The notes under the pieces were generated by a model. The model saw only the letters and a list, made by a program, of their open reading frames with translations, was not told the DNA's origin and did no database searches. From assembly GCA_005406025.1 (NCBI GenBank), contig BGZK01001219.1:124001-188000 (forward strand): a stretch of 64,000 nt of DNA, written 5' to 3'. Each line of letters starts with the position of its first letter. Position 1 is the stretch's first letter. The DNA comes from Eumeta japonica. Lineage: Eukaryota > Arthropoda > Insecta > Lepidoptera > Psychidae. Positions 12,901 to 25,100 of this stretch are shown in pieces. A program made the translations under genes and the position numbers.

Positions 12901-15900
12901 GCATGGAGGCCGAGCGCCCCGCATGCCGCCTACCACTGCAATGTACTCTAGATGGTACTATTCAATTCCTTTTTGTTTCTTATCAGAAATTGAACGTGTA
13001 TCATGAGGTGTGCACTTTTGGATTTTCCAAATTTTTATTTTTTATTTACAATCGCGAGGATCTCACACGTCAAGCCCTTTGCACGCCGGCAAGGCGAGCC
13101 GTTTCTGTCGGGACGACAACGTCCGCAACTTGATTTGACTCGACGTACTCTCCGATAGCCGGAACTGGTGGCTTAATCTCGCCCGAGCTAAAACTTCGCC
13201 GGTCAGTACTTCTATGACCGAGATCGGGACCCGGTAACCGTGCGGTGCTGGGGCGCCGCTCTCGACGGCCTAGCTATTACACCGACGTGGTGTTAGAACT
13301 ATTGTATATTCGAAAAAGAAAAAAATATTTATTTCACTGAATATCGCTAGACGATATTTTCCGCTGCGATGTGGAAATAATTTTTTAAAACAGCAGACGG
13401 CCCCGTCTTGACTGTCCAAAATAAATGCAACCGCTCTTGACGCGCATTAATTTCAAAGTTTCGGACCGATCTCGAAGTAACTATTGGAAACAGGTTTCCC
13501 GTGTGTTGGATGCGATCAGATGCTTACTTAATAATAAAATTAAAAACAATATATTTATTAGTGGGCGTCGACGCTCCATGCGCGGCGCGGGCGCGGTATT
13601 ATGTGGTACAGTGTTTAACACACTCCGGTAGGTTCTACGTCCAGCAATATCATGATTTTACGGTATTAATATCTACCTAAATATTTATAAGTACACCCGA
13701 TGCGATACAGGCGTACGTATTAAAGGTGAACGACTAGTGATAAGAAGGTGAAATTCATATGGAGTCCTTGACGATGTCGAGTTCATCGATCGAGTTTTGA
13801 CTTTGTTAAAGTTAAACCTTTGCCTTCTTGCATTAGACAGAAAGTTAAGCTGTCGGCCGCGGACGTCGCCGCCCGCTTTGGCGATGGCGATCGTCAGCGG
13901 CCCCTAATCTGCGTTTTAAATTGTGTAATCGACCATGGACAAATTCCACAGACCCTCTCCCTTCCCACTTGAAGTCATATATTTTATGCAAGATCGCCTG
14001 TAAATACTTGTAAGACAAACAAGCGCCACTTATTTCTTTAAGTTGTCAAATTCTAGTGATTAATACTTAGAAATAATTAATATTAATAGAGAATGCTTGA
14101 TTTATCAATAGAATTGTTTAATATTACATATGAATCGATAGATAGTTTACATATGGTTATATAATTTATTGTTTATTTAAGTTTTTAATTCATTTAAGAC
14201 ACAGCAATTGTGTACCCGTTATATAATAATAAAAGCTGCAATGTATTTCGTTACATCAAAACAAATGTAATCGGTTTCAGAAAAGTTACATAAATATGTG
14301 TATCGTATTTTGCTTTCCTTCATCGCAGTCTTTTGCACGCCGCGGGCGATCTACTAGCTAGGAACAAGCATGACGGATTACAAATGACACGCCGCAAAAT
14401 AAACTTTACTGTTTGGTGATTAAGTTCACATTTACATGCATGCATAATATTGTAACTTGTATACCTAAGACGCAAAAAAGTCTAGACTAGGCATTTGTAG
14501 CAAACTCACACCCAAGAAATGGCTCTATTGTTGTATAACAGATAGCAACAGGCTTGAAGCTCGACAAAGCTGGTATTTTTTCCAAAATTTACAGCGACAA
14601 CTATTATTGAATCGGCAGCAAATCGCGGTTACCATTCACGTCCTATAACATGCTACCTCTTTTATTTTTTTACTTTTAAAAGTCTGCCTAAGGAATCCTG
14701 TTCTCTAATAAAAAGATTGTTGCCTTCGTGATCTAAAGAAATAAAATTACATGTATAATGTTATTTATTACATTAGTTTAATTAAATTTTGTTTAATATG
14801 TATCTATCAATTCTTAAAAGTATGTATTTCGTGATTATACCAAAGCTCTAAATCTAAAAAAGGTTTTTAAATGATTTGGTGTACAAGAATTATGTAAATA
14901 TTTTGACATTATTAATTCATTGAAACACAATTCCCCATTCATTCAAAAAAAAACTGCACTGAATAAACTCTGGTAAATTAACATTTTTTTTTTAATAACA
15001 ATCGCCCCTCAGAACTAAATATAATATTTATGTACGTCCATGTTAATAAGAGTGTGGTCACGATTCGTATCGATTAATCGAGCGAAACTCAATTACGGCC
15101 GGCTAGTGCTGCGCTCGCACAGCGCGATTATACGAAGCTGACGTACGCTAGTGTGCAGGATTAATAATAAATATTTGTTTCTTTACGGGACTATACGGAA
15201 ATTGTTTACGAAAGTGTTTTTGTATTTATCTTACTAATATACGGTATCGATACTTATTACGAAAGCTTATGAGTACGGATGGATGGTTGTTGCTTTTTCA
15301 CGCAAAAAACTACTAGACGGATTTTGATGAAGTAATAATAGACAGTAATAATAGCGATAACCATTCATGAGAATGAAACAGGCGGGCGGAACCGCGTGTG
15401 AAAATAGCTATATACACATGCATCATATATGTTTAGATACCAGCACGGAATATTATACATAAAATTTCGCGCTATTTTCCCCAATATTTTTTTTTTTCGT
15501 ATTAATAAGGGGCAAATGAGCACGCAGGAAAATTGAAAGGAATGGTAGATTTCATACATGCATACACGTATTACAGTAAGAGTAGATGCTATCTACCTTT
15601 AAAGACAAAGTCACAATTTTTCTTCGCTAACTTTAACATTCTCGAGTAAGAAGATCTTTAAATGGAACATAAGAGATCATTGGCACGTGATGGGCTTCGA
15701 ACTCCAGACTTTAGAACCGAGAGTCGAATACAATTATTGTGCTACTGTCGTATCATGAATTTAATATTCATGAAATATCGTACGTGAATCTAAAAAAGTT
15801 TAATAATTCTTCGTCAGAAATATGTCATTAGCAAATAAAAAGTGGAGACTAATTTCAGTATACGAGTAAAGTAAAATAAAAGTCTTTTTCATTTGAAAGC

Positions 15901-16012
15901 AAAAATTTGATTCTGGCAAGCGAACAGAATATCAGTAAAAAAACCGTAAATTTGAACTGTAGTCAATCAGTTGACTGCATGAACGCTTCTAATGAGATGA
16001 TTGCCGGCGCAG
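12901..16012. other. Upstream DNA with GC-rich patch and repeat fragments
   Basis: A GC-rich patch runs from about 13050 to 13300 (for example ATCGGGACCCGGTAACCGTG), then AT-rich DNA. A repeat fragment (CACGCAAAAAACTACTAGAC, then GGATTTTGATGAA) lies at 15296-15332. No start codon exon for the TTC28-like gene could be fixed here. Confidence 0.4.
15296..15332. repeat. Dispersed repeat fragment (CACGCAAAAACTACT type)
   Basis: The text CACGCAAAAAACTACTAGAC then GGATTTTGATGAA is a dispersed motif I recall from moth genomes. Looser copies are at 16355-16405 (CACGCAAACATTACTAAACC) and 31585-31640 (CTCCAAAACTATAGGTCCGA). Confidence 0.4.
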
Positions 16013-16182
16013 GTGGAGCCCTCGGGCTCCGCTGCCCTCGGCGCGGCGTCGCGGGCGCTCTTCGTGGAGAAGGTGCGCGCCTCCAACGCCGCGTGCCAGG
16101 CCGGGGACTTCGGCACGGCCGTGGCGCTGTACACCGACGCGCTGTCCCTGGACCCTCACAACCACATCCTCTACAGCAACAG
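16013..16182 (+). CDS. TTC28: TTC28-like exon a: first TPR
   Basis: Acceptor GGCGCAG before 16013 and donor AG|GTGAGC after 16182. It reads VEPSGSAALG, then FVEKVRASNAACQAGDFG and ALSLDPHNHILYSNR, which is the first TPR of TTC28 (human FVEKVRQSNQACHDGDF). An in-frame stop (TGA at 15998-16000) lies just upstream and there is no ATG in frame, so this is an internal exon entered in phase 0. It ends inside the Arg codon of SNR. Confidence 0.93.
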
Positions 16183-19100
16183 GTGAGCAACTGGCTTATT
16201 TCGTAAAAGTAAAACTTCAATATTTATCTACATTCTTTTAATAATCTAACAAAAGTTATATATTGATTTACCTACAAAAAACAAAAGTTAGAATTAGGCA
16301 TATAACTGTTCTTGATTCTAAATCATTGGCAATTCTATTTCTATTAATGTTTGTCTATTAGTGCATCACGCAAACATTACTAAACCGATTTCGACGAAAT
16401 TTATTCGTATACGATACTTTTTTAAACGTGAAAGCTATTATAGTCACTAGAATGACGAAATAAAAAAATATACCTAATAGTAAAACCATAGTATTTCACA
16501 GGCAAGTAAAACAGATGTAAGATGTCCCTTTCGAGTATTTCATGTGTGTTCATATTAAATGAGGGGAGGTACTATTATGTTTGTTTTTTTATAGTACATA
16601 TAATTAAGAGTGTTAATATTATATACGCATTATTTTAAGTAATATATTGCATAAATCATTTTTTACGATAAAATAGTACAAGTCGACACGCTGAAAATCT
16701 CGGGCAAAAGTACCGTACAGTAATAGCGATACACAGTAATAACGAAATATTTTTAGTTTGTGTGTCTGTTACGCGAGAACATCTGAAGCATTCGAATAAC
16801 GGTGACGGGGGCGAGTAAGAAAAGCGAGCAAAATCAAAAATCGTCGAAAAAAGGTGTGCTCCTACGTATCGCTACGTCCATGCGAGCGAAACCGCGGACT
16901 TAAGCTAGTATAGAATAAATCTCTTTAGCTATCCTCTATTTTCATTCCAGTGCCGCTACAGGCGTACACAAATATTGCCAGATGTCTTCGAATATATTTT
17001 ACCCGCTGCACGTTGCCAGATGCCGTTGTACAAACGATGAATGCTTTTTCAAAGTATCTTTTTAAGGGTTGAAAACCGCTCCATATACGCTCTCAAATGC
17101 CGACCTACCACCCCTTGACTGGTTTTCGTCTTAGAGGCTTCTCTGATTCGAGCGACGAAACTCACCCAACAGGAAGACAAATACAGGCGGACACTCCGGA
17201 ATTTAGAGCGGATTTATAAAGGGTTTACCCAAAAACAAGGAGATGTGTAACGTTCTCGCAGCGATAGTGCCGTAACTGCGGAAAAAAATTCTTATGAGTT
17301 ACGTGAACTCTTAATTGAGAAGCTTGTAGCGATTTCTCACGACAAGAATACATCCAGATAAAAACATCGATTTCTTTTTGCTTCTTATATTTTTGTGGGC
17401 TTCACTCACCAAAGGGCCTAGCATGATTACTGTAGACTAGTCTCTCTATAGAGCTATCCTTGTCGCGCCAATAGGATGAGCGAAAGGGACAGCCTATAGA
17501 GAGACTCTTGTCTAGGGCGTCATGCTAGACCCGCTGGATGGAAGTAAAAGATTAAATAACATGATTTGAATGAGTTTTATGTGTGCATATCGAAGTGTGT
17601 ATTCCTGATCTTTAAAATATGGAGAAAATAATAAAAAAGCACGAGTTTTGTAGTAAAAAAAAAGCTGTTATGAGATTTTCTATGTGCTTTGCGACTTAGA
17701 GCAAACTAATTAGTTTGACTTGGGTTCAACGACTTCTTCGCCATATATCGTTATTTATGAGCATGTACATCTATGATTAGAAGCAACGGCATGGGAAATT
17801 GTACCTACTTTGAAATAAGCGGAATGGCATGATAATTTTTTTTATTCTCTCTGGCCTTGTATGCATGAACGCCAAAAGCGACTCACGTCTATCCCAACGA
17901 ACTGAACTTATTTATGTATTTTATTCGTGTAGTACCAACTGTATTGCAGAAATAATGAAATACCAACGACGTAATTACGTCGAAATTCTAAAAAATGGCG
18001 CCAAATAAGGCAATGTTTAGATTTTTATCTCGTTTTCCCAGAGAAGACACCTACAGAAAAGCAAACTTTATCAAAAATAGAAATTTTCATGGAAATCCTT
18101 AGGGCTCGTTCCGAGATAGCGATATATATATATATTAACAGCTATCTCGAAATTCGATACATATGATATATGTAAAAGTTTAAATGCATTAGTGTATACA
18201 TATAAAATGATTGCATCTGAACCTTTTACATAATTCATTTGCAAAAGGTGATCATATCAATCATTCATATCGAAACCACACTGAAGGTATACTTAACGGT
18301 GATAATAAGTAAGCAATTGTTTCAGGTCAGCAGCCAGACTGAAACAAGGGCAGTTCGCGGCGGCGCTGCAGGACGCCACGCGCGCCAAGGAGCTGTGCCC
18401 CAATTGGCCGAAAGCATACTACAGACAAGGTCAGTGGTACGGCCGAGGCTCGTACGACTGTCAATTTACCGGCCTTAAAAAAGTTCGCTAGTACGGTAAA
18501 AACTTGGTAAGTCGCGAGTCCGAACCGTGAGCCAAAGGTTCCGCACCGTCGCTCAATATATTTGTTTCACTCGAAATATTGTTTTCTCTAATTCGGTTCA
18601 GGATCCGATGCATTTTGTAAAATCAATGTGATCGTTTGCTTGATGACGTCCGCTCGGCCGGAAAGGCGCGTACTTCTGATGTTCTTCATGAGATACGTCT
18701 GATCATTCATTTATTTTCAGTGAAGCACTAGATCTACTTTCTCGGATGGCCTTGCGAATAGATATAGCATTTCTGCGCATGCTCTGTCGCGCAGAAATGC
18801 CATATCCATACGAGATGGGGAGTGCTATGAAGAGCCATTCTAATTCATTCCTGCCATTGATTACCGTCATCGTTCCGCTCGCCGGTAAAACCACCAATAC
18901 CACCTTTATGGCCGGCGTTATGTTACCGTACGCTTCATGCGCAATTTCCTACCGAATACGTTGGGACATTGGAATGATTTACCATCAACGGTATCTCCAA
19001 CTATCTTTGGCAAGGGAGTATCAAGGAAAAGAGCGCATTCCTATTTAAAAGGCCGGCAATGCACAAGTGACTCCTCCGCGATTGCGCGTGTCCATGGGCG

Positions 19101-22100
19101 ACGTTGACCATCTACTATGCGATGGCCCGCATGTTCGTTTGCCCCTTGTAAATATTATGAAAAAAAGTCCATATCGAAAACAAAGACTGTATATCAAACG
19201 TAAATGTCAGTAGTTGTCAAATTGATATAAATTTTCTGTTTTTAAAGAAGTTCCGAGAATCAGCTTTGACAAAACTGAGAAAAAAATAATCCATCATAAA
19301 CGTATTTAAAATTAAAGTTTATAAAAAAATTATCCATAAAAAAATTTAAAATTATACATAAAATCGCATATCGTAACACGAGCGAAACCGTCCCGCTACA
19401 AATTATAATTCTCTGTATTGTATAATGTACGTGCAGCTTTCTCTCAGGCTAACAACGCCAATTGCGTGAATTGTTGTAATTTCGCAGTATCATAGGCGCG
19501 ACAGCGCACCGTGCGCGTGACGAGTCATCATTTATTTATTAACTTCAATTTTGTTGGGTATATCATACGTTATTTCACTAATTCAATTCACTGTTTGTCT
19601 GTCGAATGTGAAAGACTACTTTAACAAAGTTTTTGCAGCCTTAATGCAGCCAGTGTTTCAAACGCCTCAAGCTCTTTACGGCATTTCGCAATCATACATT
19701 CACGTATTCTGTATGCCTAGACAATTTAGCGAATATGCTAGGATTGCTAGGTAGACATACATTTTAAACTCTATAGGAAATATACATGGTTCCTAGGAAT
19801 AGATGGAAAACGAATGTAATGTTATAAATAAGTACGGTAGACAATATTTTGATTGAAACGTTTGTACAAATTATAACAGCATTTTGGTAAAAACAAACCA
19901 AATTTGATTGTGGTTGCTTGAAAAAATAAAAGGTTCTTCTATCTTCAGCTTTCAACGTTTACACTTGACAGATCTATAACACGACAAGTCGTATCTTCTC
20001 ATTGTATCTATTAATTTTTACAAAAAAAAAAAAAACTACTCAAGTCTCCAATTGTTACTTAGAAAATGCTTCCTGTTCCTGTATAACAATTTATTACACA
20101 CATTTCCTCCCAGTTTTAGGTATGATTCTAGTAAATTTTATCTAATGACCTATCAGACTCGTTTCTTTTTGACATATATGTATATTTTGACTCAAGTCTT
20201 ATGTGCATATCCCGTGTAAGAAGTAAGTCAAAATATACCTACTATTATAAAATACAAATTTTGTGGTATTTTCTTCTATATTATCAGCTCTTAGACGCGC
20301 ATAACCACTCACTCCTGCCGCTCCCAGCACCATAGATGAATATGAACCAGCATCATAGATGAATATGAATATGTCCCAGCACACTGACTGTTTTACGACC
20401 GCGCGTGCGCTAGAGATGACATAATGCTTCCTACTCTTTCACTCACATACACTACAATTTTTTTTTATCGTTATATGTATTCTTCTAGGAGTGGCGTTAC
20501 AATGCCTGGGCCGGCACGGAGAGGCCCTGGCGGCGTTCAGCTCGGGCCTGGCAGTGGAGCCGTCATCGAGACAGCTGCTGTCTGCATTGATGGAGGCATC
20601 GTTGAAGTCCCCGCTGCGCCAGAGTCTAGAACCCACGTTCAATCAGCTTCAGGCTATGAAGTTAGACCAATCGCCATTTGTTTTGATATCGGTATGTTCA
20701 TTTCCATCATTCTCGTCGTACTTAAAATTGAACTGTTAGGTAGTTCTGTACAAATAACGTTTAGTAATGTTTTGCTGAATTTCGCTGAATTATTTGCTTA
20801 AATCGGTTTGGATCAGCCATCGATGATTTACCAGTTTTCGTTTAATTTACAAATTAAATATTGATCAGTAATAACGAACATAACTATATGGAAGATTCAG
20901 CTACATTCAGCTATTCTTAATATTTGCTAGTATATAATTTTTGTAACTAATATGATGACATAGAATTGTAGATAACATTTTTATTTCTGTAATTGAAGCT
21001 GTTATACTAAAAAAACTGTAGTGAAGTTCTTTTTAATCCAGCTATAAAAATGACCAATATATCTTGCGGCTTCTACGTCGTTGATTTGTCAGAAGGGGCA
21101 CTAGCAAAGCGACTAGTCAGTTGCTTAATGGCACACTTAAAAATATATATAAAACTTCATTTTGCGCTAAAGAGACGAAAAAGATTATCTTACGGTTAAT
21201 AACTTTGGTTTTTATCTACCTATTTTTATTGATTTCTCTTTATCTGTAAGTGAGCTATTTACAGAATTTGTTAAGGAATACAACGTTATTAGTGTAATTG
21301 TGATTGTAGTGAAAAAAAGAGGTATATGTTGCGTTTAGTTGTTAGAACTCCTTAGCTTGATCAGAAATTTTAGCGTTAACGTTATTAAAACACGAGACAT
21401 TATAAATAAATAATGAGCACCTCATCTGCAACCTCCATTTAAGTTTACTTCTAATAAAATGGGTTAATTCTAAAATCCAATAAAAAATAATGTATAAACG
21501 TGGAACAGTGAATGCTGTAAAGGGGTTAGTGGTGGTACCGTTACTTAGTATTGTTAGAATATTTGTTGTATAATTGCAAATACCATGACGGGAGTGTTAA
21601 ATTGCCTACCCATTGTCCACGGTATTTGTGGTATGGTATTAAAAATGTTATACTATTTGAAATGAGACATAGGTTTAATAAAAAAATCATAAGCAGTATT
21701 TATACAATGTTTTTATAGACAACACCTTGTCCTATTTAACACTGCCTATAATTTTAAATGGATCATAATATTTTTTTTATTTTAAATTAATTTGTAACGT
21801 TAGTGGATGGAGTGGCAAATATTGTCTCGCAAGGGCGAGAGGGCGAGTGAGATATTATGATATTCACCACTCCCTTTTTTTTCGGATATATTATTTATTT
21901 AAGTGGACTGTATTTGCGACCAAGTGCACTGGTGAATTCAACATACAATACAGATTAGATATTTCGGAACGATCCTGGAGCACAATACAGGAGGTCATAC
22001 CGAGCAATTAAATTGCATGTACCTGCAGACCGCGGAGTAGAGCAGCGCCTCGGCTTCTTCCAAGTCCTCACCAGCGACTCGGGATATTTATATACGTGTA

Positions 22101-25100
22101 GATTTATTTACACGGAACAGACGTGTGCGCGTCCGGTGAGGTTGATCGTTATCACTCAAGTCGCGGGCGGTGTCAAACTCATGTGCGGAGGGTAGTATGG
22201 GAAGGAATGGGCACTGGAAATCTAAAGTGTATGCACAAAACAAACACAGCGACTTGGCGCATACTGTGGATATAAAATAAAATTATCGGGATTTGATTTT
22301 AGGAATCCCTTCGCTTCTAAAAATTACGAAGGTCGTGTGATTTATGGATGGCCCTGTATCAATCCGTGATACGCGCTATTCACTGCTTATTACCTGTCGT
22401 CGGTTCCAAAGAGTGTCCATGGCACGTACAACAATCGCTCGCATGTTATTTTTGGAATGATAAATAATACCATGTGTCTGATCGGTACGCTCAAATGCGA
22501 TTAAGAAGTGGAACAGCTTATGACCATCTTTTAAAGAGCGACTACATGATCCAACCGCGAGAATAAGGCAGTCAAACCAAGGCAGGAAATATACCAAGAC
22601 CTCGTGCCTGCATATCGAAATAATAAAAAATATGTGTGAGAAAACTTCATAAAAAGTACACGCATGTGCACGTAATAAAAAAGAGAGGAAAATAATGGTG
22701 ATATTTAAAAAAAAGTCGGGCACTCGATTGACTTCCATTAATAACTTTTAAACGGTTGTGAGTTCAATAACAAAAATTAATAGGGAGCATCCTTAGGTTA
22801 AATGAAAACTTATTTAATACATTTTATCTCAATCCATTTCTTGCATTTTTCTAAAACGTGAAGACTAACCGACGCATAGACTAACGGACGGCGGTCCATA
22901 TAATTTTTGATTTACATATTTTTTTTAAATAACCTAAAGTGAATCAATTCAAATATGAAATAATCTTATTATTTAATATCTCTGATTATTTGAACATTAA
23001 TAATAAAGTCGAATTAACCTTTAGCTTAGAGTATAAGAACGATTTTATGTAGCGAAATTGAAATATGGCCACATATTGTACAATAAGCAATTGTTCAAAG
23101 GCTAACAAGGCACCTGACACTGCGCCAAACGACTTGACTAGCGTAGCGTTTGGGGCATCTATTTACATTAGTCAAACCTTTTTTTAAATGGGTGTCCATG
23201 TTCAGCAACACATTCTCAATCATGATCCTTATCCCTATAGCGGTCCGCTTTCTATTCCAATGCCGGTCATACAGTATTCATACGACCCGCTTTATAATGT
23301 ACTTATTGAAAATGGGACCATAAAACACGAATGAATTTATTGCAAGTTCATACAAGCAGTGCAGTGGAGCAAGAGCTTGTGCTAGAATTAATATTTAGCA
23401 TGTGCTATATCGTCGTTTTACGCATTGTGTCAATAGATGTAGGATATTGCAACAGCTTTGCGTTTGGACATGAAGCTGTTGCAATGCACCGCAATTTTTC
23501 TTCCAACACAATGCACTGAAGTTGTGAGGTTAGCTATGGTAACCGAAGATGTTCTAAAAACCGACCAGATATCGGCACACTAGAAAGGAATTACCTAAAT
23601 CAAACGTGGACAATCTTAACAATTTCAAGGAGTCGAAATCGATTTAAAATCGCGCATGCGCATCCGTTGCGGCTTCGCTAAGCTCAGTTTTTGACATTTT
23701 GTGAGATCCCGTTTTCGTTTAATACAACCTTCGTTCGAAAATCGGACATTTAAGTGTGTCGTTTTGAGAACGTTTAAAGGCGGACTGTTAAAAATGCGAC
23801 GTAGGCCCATAAAGTTTGACGGAAGCTGGTCTGCGGCTTCAAGGGCGCAGGGTTCACCTCTAGAATCCTGAATTCCCGGTCAGCGAGACGCGAAGCAAAA
23901 AATAAAACTTCGACTCTACTCCACGAAGGCGAGTGTCCGAATTGGACTGTTGGTACGTACCTGCGACGGTCGTCGTGCAGATACACGATCTAGTCGAAAT
24001 ACGGGCAATTGTTTGGTTGACGGTTGAATTGTTATTTCAACGTCACTTGCTTATTTGTACTTTTATAAATATACATTTATAAATGTAAATGTCCGATTCA
24101 ACGATAAGAAACTCGACGAAGTCTTCCTAATTCACAAACTAAATATCTATTATTACACACCTATTTAGATAGGTATCTATTTTTGTTACTTATGCGACGC
24201 CCACATGGTGCGACAGAAAAAAAAGATATTAAAACTACTAAATGACGTGTCACGAGCCCTATTTGGCTTACGTATTGTGATATGTGGTCGTTTATTATTT
24301 GCTATGGTTACGATTGTTAAAACTCCGTGTGTGTTGTTTATATTTAAAATCTGAAGCGAAATTTTGATGCACGAATCCAAATGCATGCTTTTGCATTAAA
24401 TTTCATTTGAATCCCACAAAAATGCATCTTCTAGGGAATACAAAAACTTTATCTACATCAAAATACGAACTATAACTGTATGCATTTAATATATAAAAAT
24501 ATATATGTTGGCGTTCTTTTTCCGTATGCACTTGTATCGTTCATCCTATTAAATTGCAATTTTGGTGATGTGTAAAGGAGGTGATATATGAAAAAAAAAA
24601 TTAACATTGTCCCCGACTTTGTTTGCGCATTTGTACTATTAAACGGAACTAATAAACTAAAACTGTACCCTATACGTTAGTAAAATAGAATACTAACATT
24701 TTATATCCGCACATTATACCCATTCTAAAAATTACTGCACTCGCAAAAATCTACCTTATCCCCGAGTAATATAGCTTGCATTTTATTTAGATGTACTAGC
24801 ATTTGCTCCCCGCTTCGTACAAACTGGGACCGCTAATAGAATCCGAGTTAAAATTATAGGGAAGAACTGAATCGTGGACAGAACCAGGATCAGAATCGAA
24901 AGAGGAAGTGACCCCAAGAAATCAAGAAATGGACTGGAGTGGAATACCAGTGTACAACCGGAATAAAACCGGAACCGGAAATGAAAACGAGATCGGGAGT
25001 GACATCGGCAGCGAGATCGATTTGAAAGAATTTCGTGAAACCGCCGATTGATATTCAGTTTCATGAAAATTATAGCGGTGAATTTAGTACGGATATGGAT

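Noticed and set aside
12903..12955. ATGGAGGCCGAGCGCCCCGC as the first coding exon of the TTC28-like gene
   Set aside because: It has a good start context and GC-rich codons, but every GT donor in reach leaves phase 1, while the exon at 16013 needs phase 0. No homology to the family N-terminus.
15907..16206. Open frame with ATG at 15979 running through the first TPR exon
   Set aside because: It is in a different frame from the TPR; the conserved FVEKVRASNAAC reading uses the frame closed by a stop at 15998.
15963..16220. Arg/Pro-rich minus-strand ORF; similar ones at 57398-57658, 62097-62408
   Set aside because: Shadows of GC-rich TTC28-like exons.
22376..22738. 120-residue minus-strand ORF
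   Set aside because: Hydrophobic start, but no recognised domain, no homolog known to me, and AT-rich composition of non-coding DNA.
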